DNA of 56,722 nucleotides from positions 1 through 56,722 of the forward strand of contig CAJOGQ010000004.1 in NCBI GenBank assembly GCA_905234125.1, read 5' to 3'. The notes under the pieces are model-generated. The model did no database searches. It was not told the origin of the DNA and saw only the letters and a program-made list of their open reading frames with translations. Position numbers and translations under genes: made by a program. This document shows positions 42,911 to 52,570 of the stretch, piece after piece. Numbering within the stretch: the first letter of the stretch is position 1; every line of letters starts with the position of its first letter. Source of the stretch: an uncultured Bacteroidaceae bacterium. GTDB lineage: Bacteria; Bacteroidota; Bacteroidia; Bacteroidales; Bacteroidaceae.

Positions 42911-44503
42911 TCAACTCTTCAAATATTCAGCAAGCATCTCTGCACATCTTTCTCCATCCACACCTGCACTCACGATGCCACCAGCATAGCCTGCACCTTC
43001 GCCACAAGGAAACAAACCCTGCAAGCGCACATGTTGCAAGGTTTCCCGATCACGAAGAATGCGGACAGGAGCAGAAGTTCGGGTCTCCACACCAATCATC
43101 ACAGCTTCATTTGTCAGGAAGCCGTGACACATCTTACCAAAATTGCGGAATCCTTGTTGCAGACGTTTCGTCACGAAGGCTGGCATCCAAAAGTGTATCG
43201 GGGTACTGATGAGTCCAGGCGTATAAGAAGACTTTGGCAGGTCATAACTACCTTTTCCATTTACAAAGTGCGCCATCCGCTGGGCTGGAGCTGTCTGCTT
43301 TCGATTGCCTTGAATCCAAGCAGTGTATTCAAGTCGCTCCTGAAATTCCATCATGCTTAGGGGTGAGGAGGGAGAGGTGAGGGATGATAGATTAGGGACT
43401 GGAGGCAATTCCATCAGCGAGCGTTCCTGCAAGTCCTCCACATGCAGTTCCACCACCATACCCGAATTGCTCCAAGGGCTGTTGCGCAGAGAGTTGCTCA
43501 TTCCATTCACCACCAATTGATTAGAATCACTGGCAGCAGGCACTACCGTACCACCAGGACACATGCAGAACGAATAGACACCTCGCCCATCCACCTGCGT
43601 GACAAAAGAATACTCAGCTGCAGGCAGATACTCGCCTCTACCCTCCTTGCGATGATACTGAATCTGGTCAATCAATTGCGAAGGATGCTCCAGTCGCACT
43701 CCTACAGCAATGTCCTTCGCTTCAATCTCAATGCCTTGTGCATACAAATAGCGATACACATCACGGGCACTATGGCCAGTTGCCAATATGACTGGCCCCC
43801 AGAATGTCTCATTGCCACAACGGATTCCTTCCACTTTGTTATCCTTGAACAAAATATCCTCCATCTTTGTTTCGAAATACACTTCGCCACCACACCTGAT
43901 GATGGTCTCACGCATCGACTCAATGATACCTGGCAGCTTGTCCGTTCCAAGATGCGGATGGGCATCGGCCAAGATACTCGGGCTCGCTCCATGCTGACAA
44001 AACACATTCAAGATTTTCTCCACATTTCCACGCTTCTTGCTTCGTGTGTATAGTTTCCCATCTGAAAAGGCACCTGCCCCACCCTCACCAAACGAATAGT
44101 TCGATTCAGGATTAACCTCTTGTGTACGGGATATTTGCGCAATGTCCTTACGACGTTCGTGCACACTCTTACCCCGTTCCACCACAATAGGTCTGACCCC
44201 CAACTCAATCAACCGAAGCGCCGCAAACAGACCACCAGGACCAGCACCCACCACAACGGCTTGAGGACACCCCACCACATTCGGATAGTTCGTCTTCACA
44301 TATGCATCATCCTCCGGCAGTTCGTTCACATAAGCTCTCACCTTCAGATTCACAAAGATAGTCCGCTGACGTGCGTCGATGCTCCGTTTCAGCACCCTCA
44401 CAGCCATCACGTCCACACCTTTCTCCTCCAGCAAGAACCGCTTGATGCCCTGCTCGCTCGACGCCACCTCCGGCAAAACCCTGATTTGATATTCTTCAAT
44501 CAT
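42911..44503 (-). CDS. FAD-dependent oxidoreductase (NAD(P)/FAD-binding protein)
   Basis: The 530-residue flavoprotein has an N-terminal region of about 80 residues and the dinucleotide fold VVVGAGPGGLFAALRL (about 84-99). It also has EVNPESNYSFGEGGAGAFSDGKL, ILATGHSARDVY, CMCPGGTVVPA and the C-terminal GLFPCGEGAGYAGGI. This is the family annotated as FAD-dependent protein C-like dehydrogenases; its substrate is unknown. About residues 369-382 (PNLSSLTSPSSPLS) are an insertion encoded by six heptamers at 43360-43401. Confidence 0.88.
   Translation of the reverse strand: MIEEYQIRVLPEVASSEQGIKRFLLEEKGVDVMAVRVLKRSIDARQRTIFVNLKVRAYVNELPEDDAYVKTNYPNVVGCPQAVVVGAGPGGLFAALRLIELGVRPIVVERGKSVHERRKDIAQISRTQEVNPESNYSFGEGGAGAFSDGKLYTRSKKRGNVEKILNVFCQHGASPSILADAHPHLGTDKLPGIIESMRETIIRCGGEVYFETKMEDILFKDNKVEGIRCGNETFWGPVILATGHSARDVYRYLYAQGIEIEAKDIAVGVRLEHPSQLIDQIQYHRKEGRGEYLPAAEYSFVTQVDGRGVYSFCMCPGGTVVPAASDSNQLVVNGMSNSLRNSPWSNSGMVVELHVEDLQERSLMELPPVPNLSSLTSPSSPLSMMEFQERLEYTAWIQGNRKQTAPAQRMAHFVNGKGSYDLPKSSYTPGLISTPIHFWMPAFVTKRLQQGFRNFGKMCHGFLTNEAVMIGVETRTSAPVRILRDRETLQHVRLQGLFPCGEGAGYAGGIVSAGVDGERCAEMLAEYLKS
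43360..43401. repeat. Heptamer repeat (GGGRTGA-type, 6 units) inside the FAD oxidoreductase gene
   Basis: Plus-strand units: GGGGTGA, GGAGGGA, GAGGTGA, GGGATGA, TAGATTA, GGGACTG. Total 42 bp, fourteen codons, read in frame on the minus strand. Confidence 0.8.
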
Positions 44504-44552
44504 GCCACTACCTCATTACGTATTAAAAACAGTTAATCTTCATTTTCCTTTG

Positions 44553-44560
44553 CAAAGGTA
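44553..44560 (-). promoter_or_regulatory. -7 box for the FAD oxidoreductase-MATE operon
   Basis: The minus-strand sequence TACCTTTG lies 50 bp before the start at 44503. Confidence 0.6.
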
Positions 44561-44645
44561 GTGAAAATTTCATGTAAGTGAGCACAATACAAAAAAGAAA
44601 AACAAAATTCATGCTGATTCATACCATTCATGTTCGTTTTTTTTG

Positions 44646-44653
44646 TACCTTTG
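44646..44653 (+). promoter_or_regulatory. -7 box for dnaX
   Basis: TACCTTTG lies 28 bp before the ATG at 44681 and excludes the longer reading frame from 44630. Confidence 0.65.
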
Positions 44654-44680
44654 CACTCGAAATGCAAATTCATTGACGAT

Positions 44681-46462
44681 ATGGAAAACTATATTGTTTC
44701 GGCCAGAAAGTACCGTCCCATGACATTTGACACGGTGGTGGGACAAGGTGCGCTGACTGTGACTTTGAAGAATGCCATCCAAAGCGGAAGATTGGCACAT
44801 GCCTATTTGTTCTGCGGTCCGCGAGGCGTGGGCAAGACAACCTGTGCCCGCATCTTTGCAAAGACCATCAACTGCCTCAGCCCCCAGACAAACGGAGAGG
44901 CTTGTGGTGAGTGCGAATCGTGCAAAGCCTTCAACGAGGGACGCTCGTACAACATCCATGAACTGGACGCGGCCTCGAACAACTCGGTGGAAGACATCCG
45001 CGTGCTCATCGAGCAGGTGAGGATTCCACCACAGATTGGCAAGTATAAGGTGTTCATCATCGACGAGGTTCACATGCTCTCGCAGGCAGCGTTCAACGCC
45101 TTCCTGAAGACACTGGAAGAACCACCCCATCATGCCATCTTCATCCTTGCCACGACAGAGAAGCATAAAATTCTACCCACCATCATGAGCCGTTGTCAGA
45201 TTTATGACTTCAAGCGTATGGGGGTGAACGACATCGTGGGGCATCTGAAGAATGTGGCAGAGAAGGAGAACATAAAAGTGGAGGACGCAGCATTGAACAT
45301 CATCGCCCAGAAGGCTGACGGTGGTATGCGTGACGCTTTGAGCATCTTCGACCAGGTGGCATCGTTCTGCGGTGGCAATATCACTTATCAGCAGACCATC
45401 GAGAATCTCAACGTGCTGGACAGTGATTACTATTTCCGTCTGACGGACTATTGTCTGGAAGGTAAAATCACGGAATGTATGCTGACGCTGAACGAGATCT
45501 TGGCAAAGGGTTTCGAAGGGCAGTATTTCATCACGGGACTGTCGAGCCACTTGCGCAATCTATTGGTAAGCCAAGATGCACAAACGGTGGAACTGATTGA
45601 GGCCAGCGAGGAAGTGCGTAACAAATATAAAGAGCAGGCACAGCGTTGCAAACCCAGGTTTCTCTTCCGCGCCATGAAACTGACGAACTACTGCGATCTG
45701 AATTATAAGCAGAGCCAGAACAAGCGACTGCTCATCGAATTGACCCTCATCGAGATGGCACAACTCTCCTCCGATGACGGAGAGGCTTCGGGGCTTGGCC
45801 CTACGAAGATACTTAAACCCATATTCAAAGCCCTCAAAGCCCCCCAACCCCCAAAGGGGGAGGGCTCACGCGACAGTAGTCAGGAGAAAAAGGAAACTCT
45901 GGCAACTCAAACGACACCAGCAACTCCAAAACCCGTACAAACCACACAAACGCCTAACGCTGCGTCAGTCAACCCCACAAGGGGACTGGGGGGCTTGGGA
46001 GGTTTCTCCATCAGAAAGACCATGCAGGTATCGACTGCAGAGCATAAGACGGCGCAAAAGGTTGAGTTGGGAAAGGAAACGCAAATCGTGGAACATCAGC
46101 CTGTCGACACCATCAACCTGACAGTGGCGTGGAGAGAGTTTGCGGTGAATCTTCCCCAAGAGGACATCGCCTTTTCACATCGCATGAACAACATGGAGCC
46201 GACGATGCAGGAGGACGGAGAGACATTCCTGGTAATTGCCGACAACCAGTCCGTTCAGAACGAACTGCTCAAGATGCAACAACGCATCGAAGCTTATCTG
46301 CACAAACGGCTAAGGAATGGCACCTTGCACATGGTCGTGCGACTGCGTGAGATGACAGACAAGCGCCATGTTTATAGCCGAGTGGAGCAACTGAACATGA
46401 TGCTCCAGCAAAACGAGGCTCTGCGTAAACTGAAAGAGGAATTCCAATTGGAACTGACATAA
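44681..46462 (+). CDS. dnaX: DNA polymerase III subunits gamma/tau
   Basis: Clamp-loader ATPase. The 593-residue protein has Walker A GPRGVGKTT (46-54), the zinc-binding cysteines NGEACGECESC, Walker B IIDEVHML and sensor ATTEKHK. A long C-terminal tau region is rich in low-complexity sequence. Two C/G-rich hairpin elements are read through in the linker: about residues 385-396 (KAPQPPKGEG) and 431-444 (NPTRGLGGLGGF). A clear E. coli-like slippery frameshift site was not seen, so a separate gamma form is not predicted. trmB follows at 42 bp. Confidence 0.95.
   Translation: MENYIVSARKYRPMTFDTVVGQGALTVTLKNAIQSGRLAHAYLFCGPRGVGKTTCARIFAKTINCLSPQTNGEACGECESCKAFNEGRSYNIHELDAASNNSVEDIRVLIEQVRIPPQIGKYKVFIIDEVHMLSQAAFNAFLKTLEEPPHHAIFILATTEKHKILPTIMSRCQIYDFKRMGVNDIVGHLKNVAEKENIKVEDAALNIIAQKADGGMRDALSIFDQVASFCGGNITYQQTIENLNVLDSDYYFRLTDYCLEGKITECMLTLNEILAKGFEGQYFITGLSSHLRNLLVSQDAQTVELIEASEEVRNKYKEQAQRCKPRFLFRAMKLTNYCDLNYKQSQNKRLLIELTLIEMAQLSSDDGEASGLGPTKILKPIFKALKAPQPPKGEGSRDSSQEKKETLATQTTPATPKPVQTTQTPNAASVNPTRGLGGLGGFSIRKTMQVSTAEHKTAQKVELGKETQIVEHQPVDTINLTVAWREFAVNLPQEDIAFSHRMNNMEPTMQEDGETFLVIADNQSVQNELLKMQQRIEAYLHKRLRNGTLHMVVRLREMTDKRHVYSRVEQLNMMLQQNEALRKLKEEFQLELT
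45836..45871. repeat. C/G-rich hairpin element in dnaX (copy 1)
   Basis: AGCCCCCCAACCCCC, AAA, then GGGGGAGGGCT: an imperfect palindrome, nearly the reverse complement of the trpA element at 18968-18998. Confidence 0.8.
45973..46003. repeat. C/G-rich hairpin element in dnaX (copy 2)
   Basis: CCCCACAAGGGGACTGGGGGGCTTGGG region. Its reverse complement begins AAGCCCCCCAGTCCCC, related to copy 1 but in the opposite orientation. Confidence 0.7.
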
Positions 46463-46504
46463 CCAGTTAACGCACTGGGCAAATTTTAATGCATATATAA
46501 TTAA

Positions 46505-47266
46505 ATGGGAAAGGGAAAGTTAGCGAAATTTGCAGAGATGGCAGAGAACCCGTTGGTGGTGCAATGTCCTTTCTGGCAATTGGAGAAGGAAGGATTTCCA
46601 TTGAAAGGAAAATGGCACGAGGATTTCTTCAAAAATGAAAACCCTATCGTGCTTGAACTAGGTTGTGGACGTGGTGAATACACTATCGGACTGGCTCGAC
46701 GTTTCCCTGAGAAGAACTTCATCGGAATCGATATCAAGGGAGCGCGCATGTGGCACGGAGCCAAGACAGCACTGGAGGAAGGAATGAAAAACGTGGCCTT
46801 TCTGCGCACAAACATCGAGTGTATAGCCGGCTTCTTTGCCAAGAACGAGGTGGCTGAGCTCTGGTTCACCTTCTCCGATCCGCAGATGAAGAAGGCCACC
46901 AAGCGTCTCACTTCCACCTACTTCATGGAACGTTATCGGAAATTTCTTGTAGATGGTGGACTCATCCATGTGAAGACCGACTCCAACTTTCTTGCCACCT
47001 ATACTAAATATATGGTGGAGAAGAACGGACTACCGATGATGCAATGCACATTTGATCTCTATGCCGAAAAGGACGTTGATTCCTCTCTCACCGAAATCCG
47101 TACCTACTACGAGGGCATGTGGCTGGAACGGGGCATCCCCATCAAGTATCTGCAATTCCGACTTCCACAGTCAGGCATCCTCGAAGAACCTGATATTGAA
47201 ATTCCCGTCGATGGTTACCGCTCCTACAATCATCAAGTTGTGAGCACAAAAAAGACGGGTAAATAA
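46505..47266 (+). CDS. trmB: tRNA (guanine-N7-)-methyltransferase
   Basis: Makes m7G46 in tRNA. The 253-residue SAM-dependent enzyme has [11 protein letters not shown] for SAM binding, [23 protein letters not shown] (the family's DPWPKKRH-type motif, altered here) and the C-terminal TEIRTYYE. It lies between dnaX and mrp in the same direction. Confidence 0.93.
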   Translation: MGKGKLAKFAEMAENPLVVQCPFWQLEKEGFPLKGKWHEDFFKNENPIVLELGCGRGEYTIGLARRFPEKNFIGIDIKGARMWHGAKTALEEGMKNVAFLRTNIECIAGFFAKNEVAELWFTFSDPQMKKATKRLTSTYFMERYRKFLVDGGLIHVKTDSNFLATYTKYMVEKNGLPMMQCTFDLYAEKDVDSSLTEIRTYYEGMWLERGIPIKYLQFRLPQSGILEEPDIEIPVDGYRSYNHQVVSTKKTGK

Positions 47267-47270
47267 AACA

Positions 47271-47305
47271 TTGTAAATAGTAATTTGTAAAATTGTAAAT
47301 AAATA
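47271..47305. repeat. Heptamer-phased repeat between trmB and mrp
   Basis: TTGTAAA, TAGTAAT, TTGTAAA, ATTGTAA, ATAAATA: five units in 7-bp phase directly before the mrp ATG. A related AT-rich repeat ends the window (56689-56722). Confidence 0.65.
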
Positions 47306-47306
47306 G

Positions 47307-48410
47307 ATGACTATATATCCGAAATTGATACACGATGCACTCTCCACTGTTCGTTATCCAGGCAACGGAAAAAGCATCATGGAAAACGAGATGCTGGAGG
47401 ATGACCTCCGCATCGACGGCATGAAAGTGAGTTTTTCGCTTATCTTCGAAAAGGAGACTGACCCATTCAAGAAATCTGTGGTGAAAGCTTCTGAAACAGC
47501 CATCAAGACCTTTGTCCATCCAGATGTTGAAGTGACCATCACGACAAAAGCTAAGACCGCCCTACCCCCAGAACCAGACAAACTTCTGCCTGGTGTGAAG
47601 AACATCATTGCCGTCAGCAGCGGCAAAGGCGGTGTAGGCAAATCGACGGTGACAGCCAACCTCGCCATCGGACTGGCGAAACTCGGTTACAGGGTGGGCT
47701 TGCTCGACACCGACATATTTGGTCCTTCGATGCCTAAGATGTTTGGCGTGGAAGAGGAACGTCCCTACGCAGAACAAGTGGATGGCAGAGACCTTATCGT
47801 GCCCATCGAGAAGTATGGGGTGAAGCTCCTCTCCATCGGTTTCTTCGTCAACCCAGACCAAGCGACCCTATGGCGTGGTGGTATGGCCTCAAACGCCCTG
47901 AAGCAACTCATCACAGAAGCCAAATGGGGCGAGCTCGACTACTTTATACTCGACACCCCTCCTGGCACCAGCGACATCCATCTGACGCTTATCCAGACCC
48001 TTGGCATCACAGGTGCCATCATTGTCTCCACTCCTCAGCAGGTAGCCTTGGCCGACGCTCGCAAAGGCATCAACATGTACATGAATGAGAAGGTGAACGT
48101 GCCCATCCTTGGACTCGTAGAGAACATGGCTTGGTTCACGCCTGCCGAACTCCCCGAGAACCGATATTATATCTTTGGCAAGGATGGGGGCAAGCAATTG
48201 GCCGAAGAACTGAACGTGCCACTCTTGGCACAGATTCCCCTCATCCAGTCGGTTTGTGAAACAGGTGACAAGGGTGAACCTGCTGTGCTTAGTCCTGCCT
48301 CGCCCGAAGGCATCGCCTTCATGAGTCTCGCCGCCAAAGTGGTGACGCAGGTGGACAAGAGAAACATCGAGATGGCACCTACGAAACGTGTGGAAGTGCA
48401 TCACTCATAA
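47307..48410 (+). CDS. mrp: Iron-sulfur cluster carrier protein Mrp/ApbC
   Basis: P-loop ATPase that carries and transfers Fe-S clusters. The 367-residue protein has an N-terminal MIP18-like domain (about 1-85), a deviant Walker A SSGKGGVGKST (about 104-114), DTDIFGPSMPKMFG and LDTPPGTSDIHLT. The CxxC cluster-binding pair found in E. coli ApbC is absent: the corresponding region reads ENMAWFTPAELPENRYYIFG. Confidence 0.92.
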   Translation: MTIYPKLIHDALSTVRYPGNGKSIMENEMLEDDLRIDGMKVSFSLIFEKETDPFKKSVVKASETAIKTFVHPDVEVTITTKAKTALPPEPDKLLPGVKNIIAVSSGKGGVGKSTVTANLAIGLAKLGYRVGLLDTDIFGPSMPKMFGVEEERPYAEQVDGRDLIVPIEKYGVKLLSIGFFVNPDQATLWRGGMASNALKQLITEAKWGELDYFILDTPPGTSDIHLTLIQTLGITGAIIVSTPQQVALADARKGINMYMNEKVNVPILGLVENMAWFTPAELPENRYYIFGKDGGKQLAEELNVPLLAQIPLIQSVCETGDKGEPAVLSPASPEGIAFMSLAAKVVTQVDKRNIEMAPTKRVEVHHS

Positions 48411-48437
48411 TTCTAACCCCAACTCTCAACTGTCACC

Positions 48438-49856
48438 TTGCTCCATCCTCTTCCATCCGAAGCCCAAGGCATCCCATCTCCTCAGCAGTTTACCTACCCC
48501 TTCTGCTATCAGCCGCACCCTTTGTGTCAGGTAGTGGCGAAGGAGGTGATTGCGCATTGTTACCGCACTCCAGAAATGTATCCTCATGAGGGAAAGATGT
48601 TTGGGGTGCTCATTGTGGAGCATGAGGGTCAGCGATATTATCTTTGCGCCTTTTCGGGCATCTACAACGGGAGTTACCACCATGAGGGGTTCGTTCCCCC
48701 TATCTGCGATTTGCAGACAGGCTATTTTCGTGAGGAGGAACAACGCATCGTTGCCCTGACCCACCAAATCAATGAAACGAACGAAACAGAAGAGAAGACA
48801 CGACTGAAAGCCCTTCGAAAAGAGAAGTCCAACGCCTTGCAGATGTGGACGTTCCATCAGTTTCGTATGTTGAACGCCCGTCAGGAAGTGAAAGACCTCA
48901 TCGAGATATTCGCGAAAGTGAAATCACCCTTCTCTGAGGAGGAATACATCGACTACAAAGAAGGACGTATTCTCACGAAACCTCAACCGAAGATAGGCAT
49001 TCCACCTGGAGGGACAGGCGAATGTTGTGCTCCCAAACTCTTGCAATACGCCTACTTGCACAACCTCAAACCTCTATGCATGGCAGAGTTTTGGGTGGGG
49101 CCATCGAAGCAGAACGAGATGCGCATTGAAGGCAACTTCTATCCCTCTTGCCAGCACAAATGCTACCCGTTGCTCAACTATATGATGAAGGGATTGGATG
49201 TAGAGGAGAATCCCCTCTTGGCGCGAGGTCGAGAAAAATTGAAGGAGGTACGCTTCATCTACGAAGACAACGACATCATGGTGGTAAGCAAACCATCAGG
49301 CCTGTTGTCTGTACCCAATCGCGACCTCAAAGAAGAATCGCTCAGCGCTTATCTGCTCACCATCAATCCCAACTACAGACTGATGCATCGCCTCGACATG
49401 GACACCTCTGGACTCATGCTCGTGGCCAAGAACGACAACGCTTCCAAATCGCTCCAAGACCAGTTCCTCCGCCACGACATCAAGAAGAAGTATATCGCCC
49501 TTCTCGACGAGGCCATTTCGTCAGAAAGCATCAAAGAAGGGGAAGGAACAATCTCCCTACCCCTTTCTCGCAATCCGTTCGATTCTCCCCGTCAGGTGGT
49601 CAACTACCGTGTGGGTAAACCAGCCGTCACACATTATATATTTAAAGGCGAGAATCGAGTGGAGCTATATCCAGAGACGGGTCGCACGCATCAGTTACGC
49701 ATCCATTGTGCCCATCCCAATGGCCTCGGACGTCCCATCAAGGGCGACATCCTCTATGGCACCCGTGCCGACCGTCTCTATCTTCATGCCGAAGAAATAA
49801 AATTCAGCCATCCGACGACTGGCGAATGGCTGAACTTTTCAGAACCGTTATTTTGA
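48438..49856 (+). CDS. RluA-family pseudouridine synthase with N-terminal extension
   Basis: Isomerises uridine in rRNA or tRNA. The 472-residue protein has an N-terminal region of about 270 residues (PHPLC, GKMFGVL, IPPGGTGECCAPKLL) seen in Bacteroidetes members, and then the RluA catalytic domain with HRLDMDTSG (Asp320) and GRTHQLRIH. The start is TTG at 48438: an in-frame stop precedes it at 48414 and the next Met is well inside the conserved region. The TTG follows a heptamer-like stretch (AACTCTCAACTGTCACC). Confidence 0.9.
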   Translation: MLHPLPSEAQGIPSPQQFTYPFCYQPHPLCQVVAKEVIAHCYRTPEMYPHEGKMFGVLIVEHEGQRYYLCAFSGIYNGSYHHEGFVPPICDLQTGYFREEEQRIVALTHQINETNETEEKTRLKALRKEKSNALQMWTFHQFRMLNARQEVKDLIEIFAKVKSPFSEEEYIDYKEGRILTKPQPKIGIPPGGTGECCAPKLLQYAYLHNLKPLCMAEFWVGPSKQNEMRIEGNFYPSCQHKCYPLLNYMMKGLDVEENPLLARGREKLKEVRFIYEDNDIMVVSKPSGLLSVPNRDLKEESLSAYLLTINPNYRLMHRLDMDTSGLMLVAKNDNASKSLQDQFLRHDIKKKYIALLDEAISSESIKEGEGTISLPLSRNPFDSPRQVVNYRVGKPAVTHYIFKGENRVELYPETGRTHQLRIHCAHPNGLGRPIKGDILYGTRADRLYLHAEEIKFSHPTTGEWLNFSEPLF

Positions 49857-49890
49857 AGGAAATCTCTCATTCCTTCATTCATTCTTTCTC

Positions 49891-51627
49891 TTACAGTCCC
49901 AGATCCTGCTTGATGGCATCCACTTTGGCCTTTGCCTCAGCGGTGGCAGATGGGTAGCACTTCGGACATTCCATCTCGCCTTTCACTTCCACATAGAACT
50001 TGATCTTAGGCTCTGTTCCTGATGGACGCACAGAAATTTTGGTGCCGTCGGCTGTGAACCACTGGAGCACATTGCTCGTGGCAGGCATGTCAAGAGCAGT
50101 CTCCTTACCGTCACATACTTGCTTCAGCGTCTTGTAGTCCTTTACACACACAACAGGGCTGCCACCAAGTGATGTTGGAGGAGTCTTACGGAAGTCTTCC
50201 ATCATCTGCTTGATTTCGTCGGCACCCGACTTGCCAGGCTTAGTCACAGAGATGGCATTCTGATATGCGAAGCCATAATCGAGGTAAATCTTCATCAACA
50301 AATCATAGAGTGTCATGCCGTTGTCCTTTGCCCATGCAGCAATCTCGCAAAGCAGACAGATAGAAGCAGGACTATCCTTGTCGCGCACCTTGTCGAATGG
50401 CAGATAGCCGAAGCTTTCCTCACCACCACCGATATACTTCTTCACACCCTCAGAGAGTTTGATTTCGCGGGCAATCCACTTGAAACCCGTATAGACATCG
50501 CGAATCTCCACATTGTTGCGCTTGGCAATCTCGGCAATAGTCTCCGTTGTCACAATGGTCTTCACCATGAACTCGTTGCCTTTCAGCTGCCCCAGCTTCT
50601 TCTTGTTCTCAATGATGTAGTAAGAGAGCATCAGTGCAGTCTGGTTACCATTCAAGATGCACCACTCACCCTTCGGATCGCGGCACACCACAGCCAGACG
50701 GTCAGCATCAGGGTCAGAAGCCAACACAAGGTCTGCATTCAGTTTCGTACCCAGTTGCATGCCCAAGGTCATTGCCTCAGAGTTTTCAGGGTTAGGAGAC
50801 ACCACCGTTGGGAAGTTGCCATCGATGACCATCTGCTCCTTCACCACGTTGATGTTCTGGAAACCCCAAGTTCGCAAGGCGGCAGGGATAATCACACGAC
50901 CTGTTCCATGCAATGGAGAATAAACGATGCAGAGATCCTTCTGACGGTTGATGACCTCCTGATCCACCAGCGCCTCATGCACAGCGTTCAGGTAATCGAT
51001 GTCCATCTCACCACCGATAATCTGGATGAGATCATTGTTCGGCGTGAACTTCACTTGGTCGATAGTCACCTTGTTCACCTCGTCGATGATGCCAGTGTCA
51101 TGCGGAGCCAGCACCTGAGCGCCATCATCCCAGTAAGCCTTGTAGCCATTGTACTCACGTGGGTTGTGGCTCGCCGTGATGTTCACACCCGCCTGAGCGC
51201 CCAACTGACGGATAGCGAAAGAAATCTCAGGCGTAGGACGCAGGCTCTCAAACAGATAAGCCTTGATGCCGTTGGCGGAGAAGATGTCAGCCACCGTCTC
51301 AGCGAAGAGACGAGAGTTGTTGCGGCAGTCATGACCCACCACCACGCTGATGTCCTTCTTGCCTGCGAAGGCCTTGTTGATGTAATTGGCAAAGCCTTGC
51401 GTGGCCATGCCCACGATGTACTTGTTCATTCGGTTGGTGCCGGCACCCATGATACCACGCAAACCGCCCGTTCCAAACTCCAGATTCTGATAGAACGCAT
51501 CGATGAGGGCAGTCTTGTCCTCATTCTCCAACATTGCTTTTACTTCTGCCTGTGTCTCGGCATCGAATGCAGGCGAGAGCCACTTCTGAGCCTCAGCCGT
51601 ACATTGCTTAATCAATTCCTGATCCAT
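49891..51627 (-). CDS. Phosphoglucomutase/phosphomannomutase
   Basis: Alpha-D-phosphohexomutase of 578 residues interconverting hexose 1- and 6-phosphates. Catalytic serine Ser153 in TASHNP, metal site DPDADR (305-310), sugar-binding GGEESFGY and phosphate-binding RPSGTEPKIKFY are all present. Size and pattern match the PgcA-like group. It lies directly downstream of ispE on the same strand with a 63-bp gap and no visible promoter. Confidence 0.94.
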   Translation of the reverse strand: MDQELIKQCTAEAQKWLSPAFDAETQAEVKAMLENEDKTALIDAFYQNLEFGTGGLRGIMGAGTNRMNKYIVGMATQGFANYINKAFAGKKDISVVVGHDCRNNSRLFAETVADIFSANGIKAYLFESLRPTPEISFAIRQLGAQAGVNITASHNPREYNGYKAYWDDGAQVLAPHDTGIIDEVNKVTIDQVKFTPNNDLIQIIGGEMDIDYLNAVHEALVDQEVINRQKDLCIVYSPLHGTGRVIIPAALRTWGFQNINVVKEQMVIDGNFPTVVSPNPENSEAMTLGMQLGTKLNADLVLASDPDADRLAVVCRDPKGEWCILNGNQTALMLSYYIIENKKKLGQLKGNEFMVKTIVTTETIAEIAKRNNVEIRDVYTGFKWIAREIKLSEGVKKYIGGGEESFGYLPFDKVRDKDSPASICLLCEIAAWAKDNGMTLYDLLMKIYLDYGFAYQNAISVTKPGKSGADEIKQMMEDFRKTPPTSLGGSPVVCVKDYKTLKQVCDGKETALDMPATSNVLQWFTADGTKISVRPSGTEPKIKFYVEVKGEMECPKCYPSATAEAKAKVDAIKQDLGL

Positions 51628-51690
51628 AGTTATAGTTTTTTAGTGAATGAATTTTGTATATCTAATCTCTTTTTGTCCTTTCCGATTCAG

Positions 51691-52518
51691 TTACAATTCT
51701 CGTTGTCGACAGAACATACCAGAGAACTCCTCATCTACATTGTCCACGGGATCTTCGAAGATGCCGAAAACGCTCGAGCCACTGCCTGACATGCTGGCAT
51801 AAACGGCACCAAGGTCGTACATCTTGTCCTTGATGGCAGCAATCTCAGGATACTTCGAGAAGACGCTCGCCTCAAAGTCGTTCACCACCGTGTCCTTCCA
51901 CGTCTCGATGGGAGCCGAGAGCAGTTCGGGCAGCCGTTTCTCCGGATGTTGCACCTTCACCTTGGCGTAGGCGTCCTTCGTTGAGACGAACGTGTCGGGC
52001 TTCACCAGCACCAACTGCTTATACTTCAGGTTCAGTTCGATGGGCTGGAACACATTGCCTATGCCCGTTGCAAACATCGGTTTGTTCTGGATGAAGAAAG
52101 GACAATCGGCTCCCAATTGCGTGCAATAGTCTTCCATCTGCCCAATGGACAATCCCAACTTGAAGCGCTCGTTGAGGGTCTTCACCGTGAAGGCTGCATC
52201 AGCCGAGCCGCCACCCAAACCTGCACCTGTGGGGATGTGCTTGTAGAGTCCGATGCTCACAGGAGGAAGGTCAAAGTCTTTCTTCAGCAACTTGAAAGCC
52301 CTCACCACCAGATTATCCTCCGGCGAGCCGTCCAGCACGGTGCCCGTCACCTTCAGCCGATAGCCTGAATCCGGCACATCGGTTTCCAACTCCTGAATCT
52401 CCAGAATGTCTTGCAGACCAATTGGATAAAACACGGTCTCCAAATTATGGTAGCCGTCTGGACGCTTCTCCACGACGTTCAGACCGATGTTAATCTTCGC
52501 ATTAGGATATACTATCAT
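51691..52518 (-). CDS. ispE: 4-diphosphocytidyl-2-C-methyl-D-erythritol kinase
   Basis: GHMP kinase of the non-mevalonate isoprenoid pathway. The 275-residue protein has PNAKINIGL with Lys8, the ATP loop [14 protein letters not shown] (96-109), catalytic Asp138 in GADCPFF, and the C-terminal [13 protein letters not shown]. It has its own promoter at 52544-52551. Confidence 0.96.
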   Translation of the reverse strand: MIVYPNAKINIGLNVVEKRPDGYHNLETVFYPIGLQDILEIQELETDVPDSGYRLKVTGTVLDGSPEDNLVVRAFKLLKKDFDLPPVSIGLYKHIPTGAGLGGGSADAAFTVKTLNERFKLGLSIGQMEDYCTQLGADCPFFIQNKPMFATGIGNVFQPIELNLKYKQLVLVKPDTFVSTKDAYAKVKVQHPEKRLPELLSAPIETWKDTVVNDFEASVFSKYPEIAAIKDKMYDLGAVYASMSGSGSSVFGIFEDPVDNVDEEFSGMFCRQREL

Positions 52519-52543
52519 AATTTCACGTTTTTGGTTGACGAGG

Positions 52544-52551
52544 CAAAGGTA
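52544..52551 (-). promoter_or_regulatory. -7 box for ispE-pgm
   Basis: The minus-strand sequence TACCTTTG lies 26 bp before the ispE start. It is 20 bp beyond the ftsZ stop codon. Confidence 0.6.
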
Positions 52552-52570
52552 AGGAAAAAAATCTTTCCCA

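Noticed and set aside
45882..45905. Programmed frameshift site in dnaX
   Set aside because: The run GAGAAAAAGG does not form the A-AAA-AAG slippery heptamer, and no strong downstream hairpin was evident.
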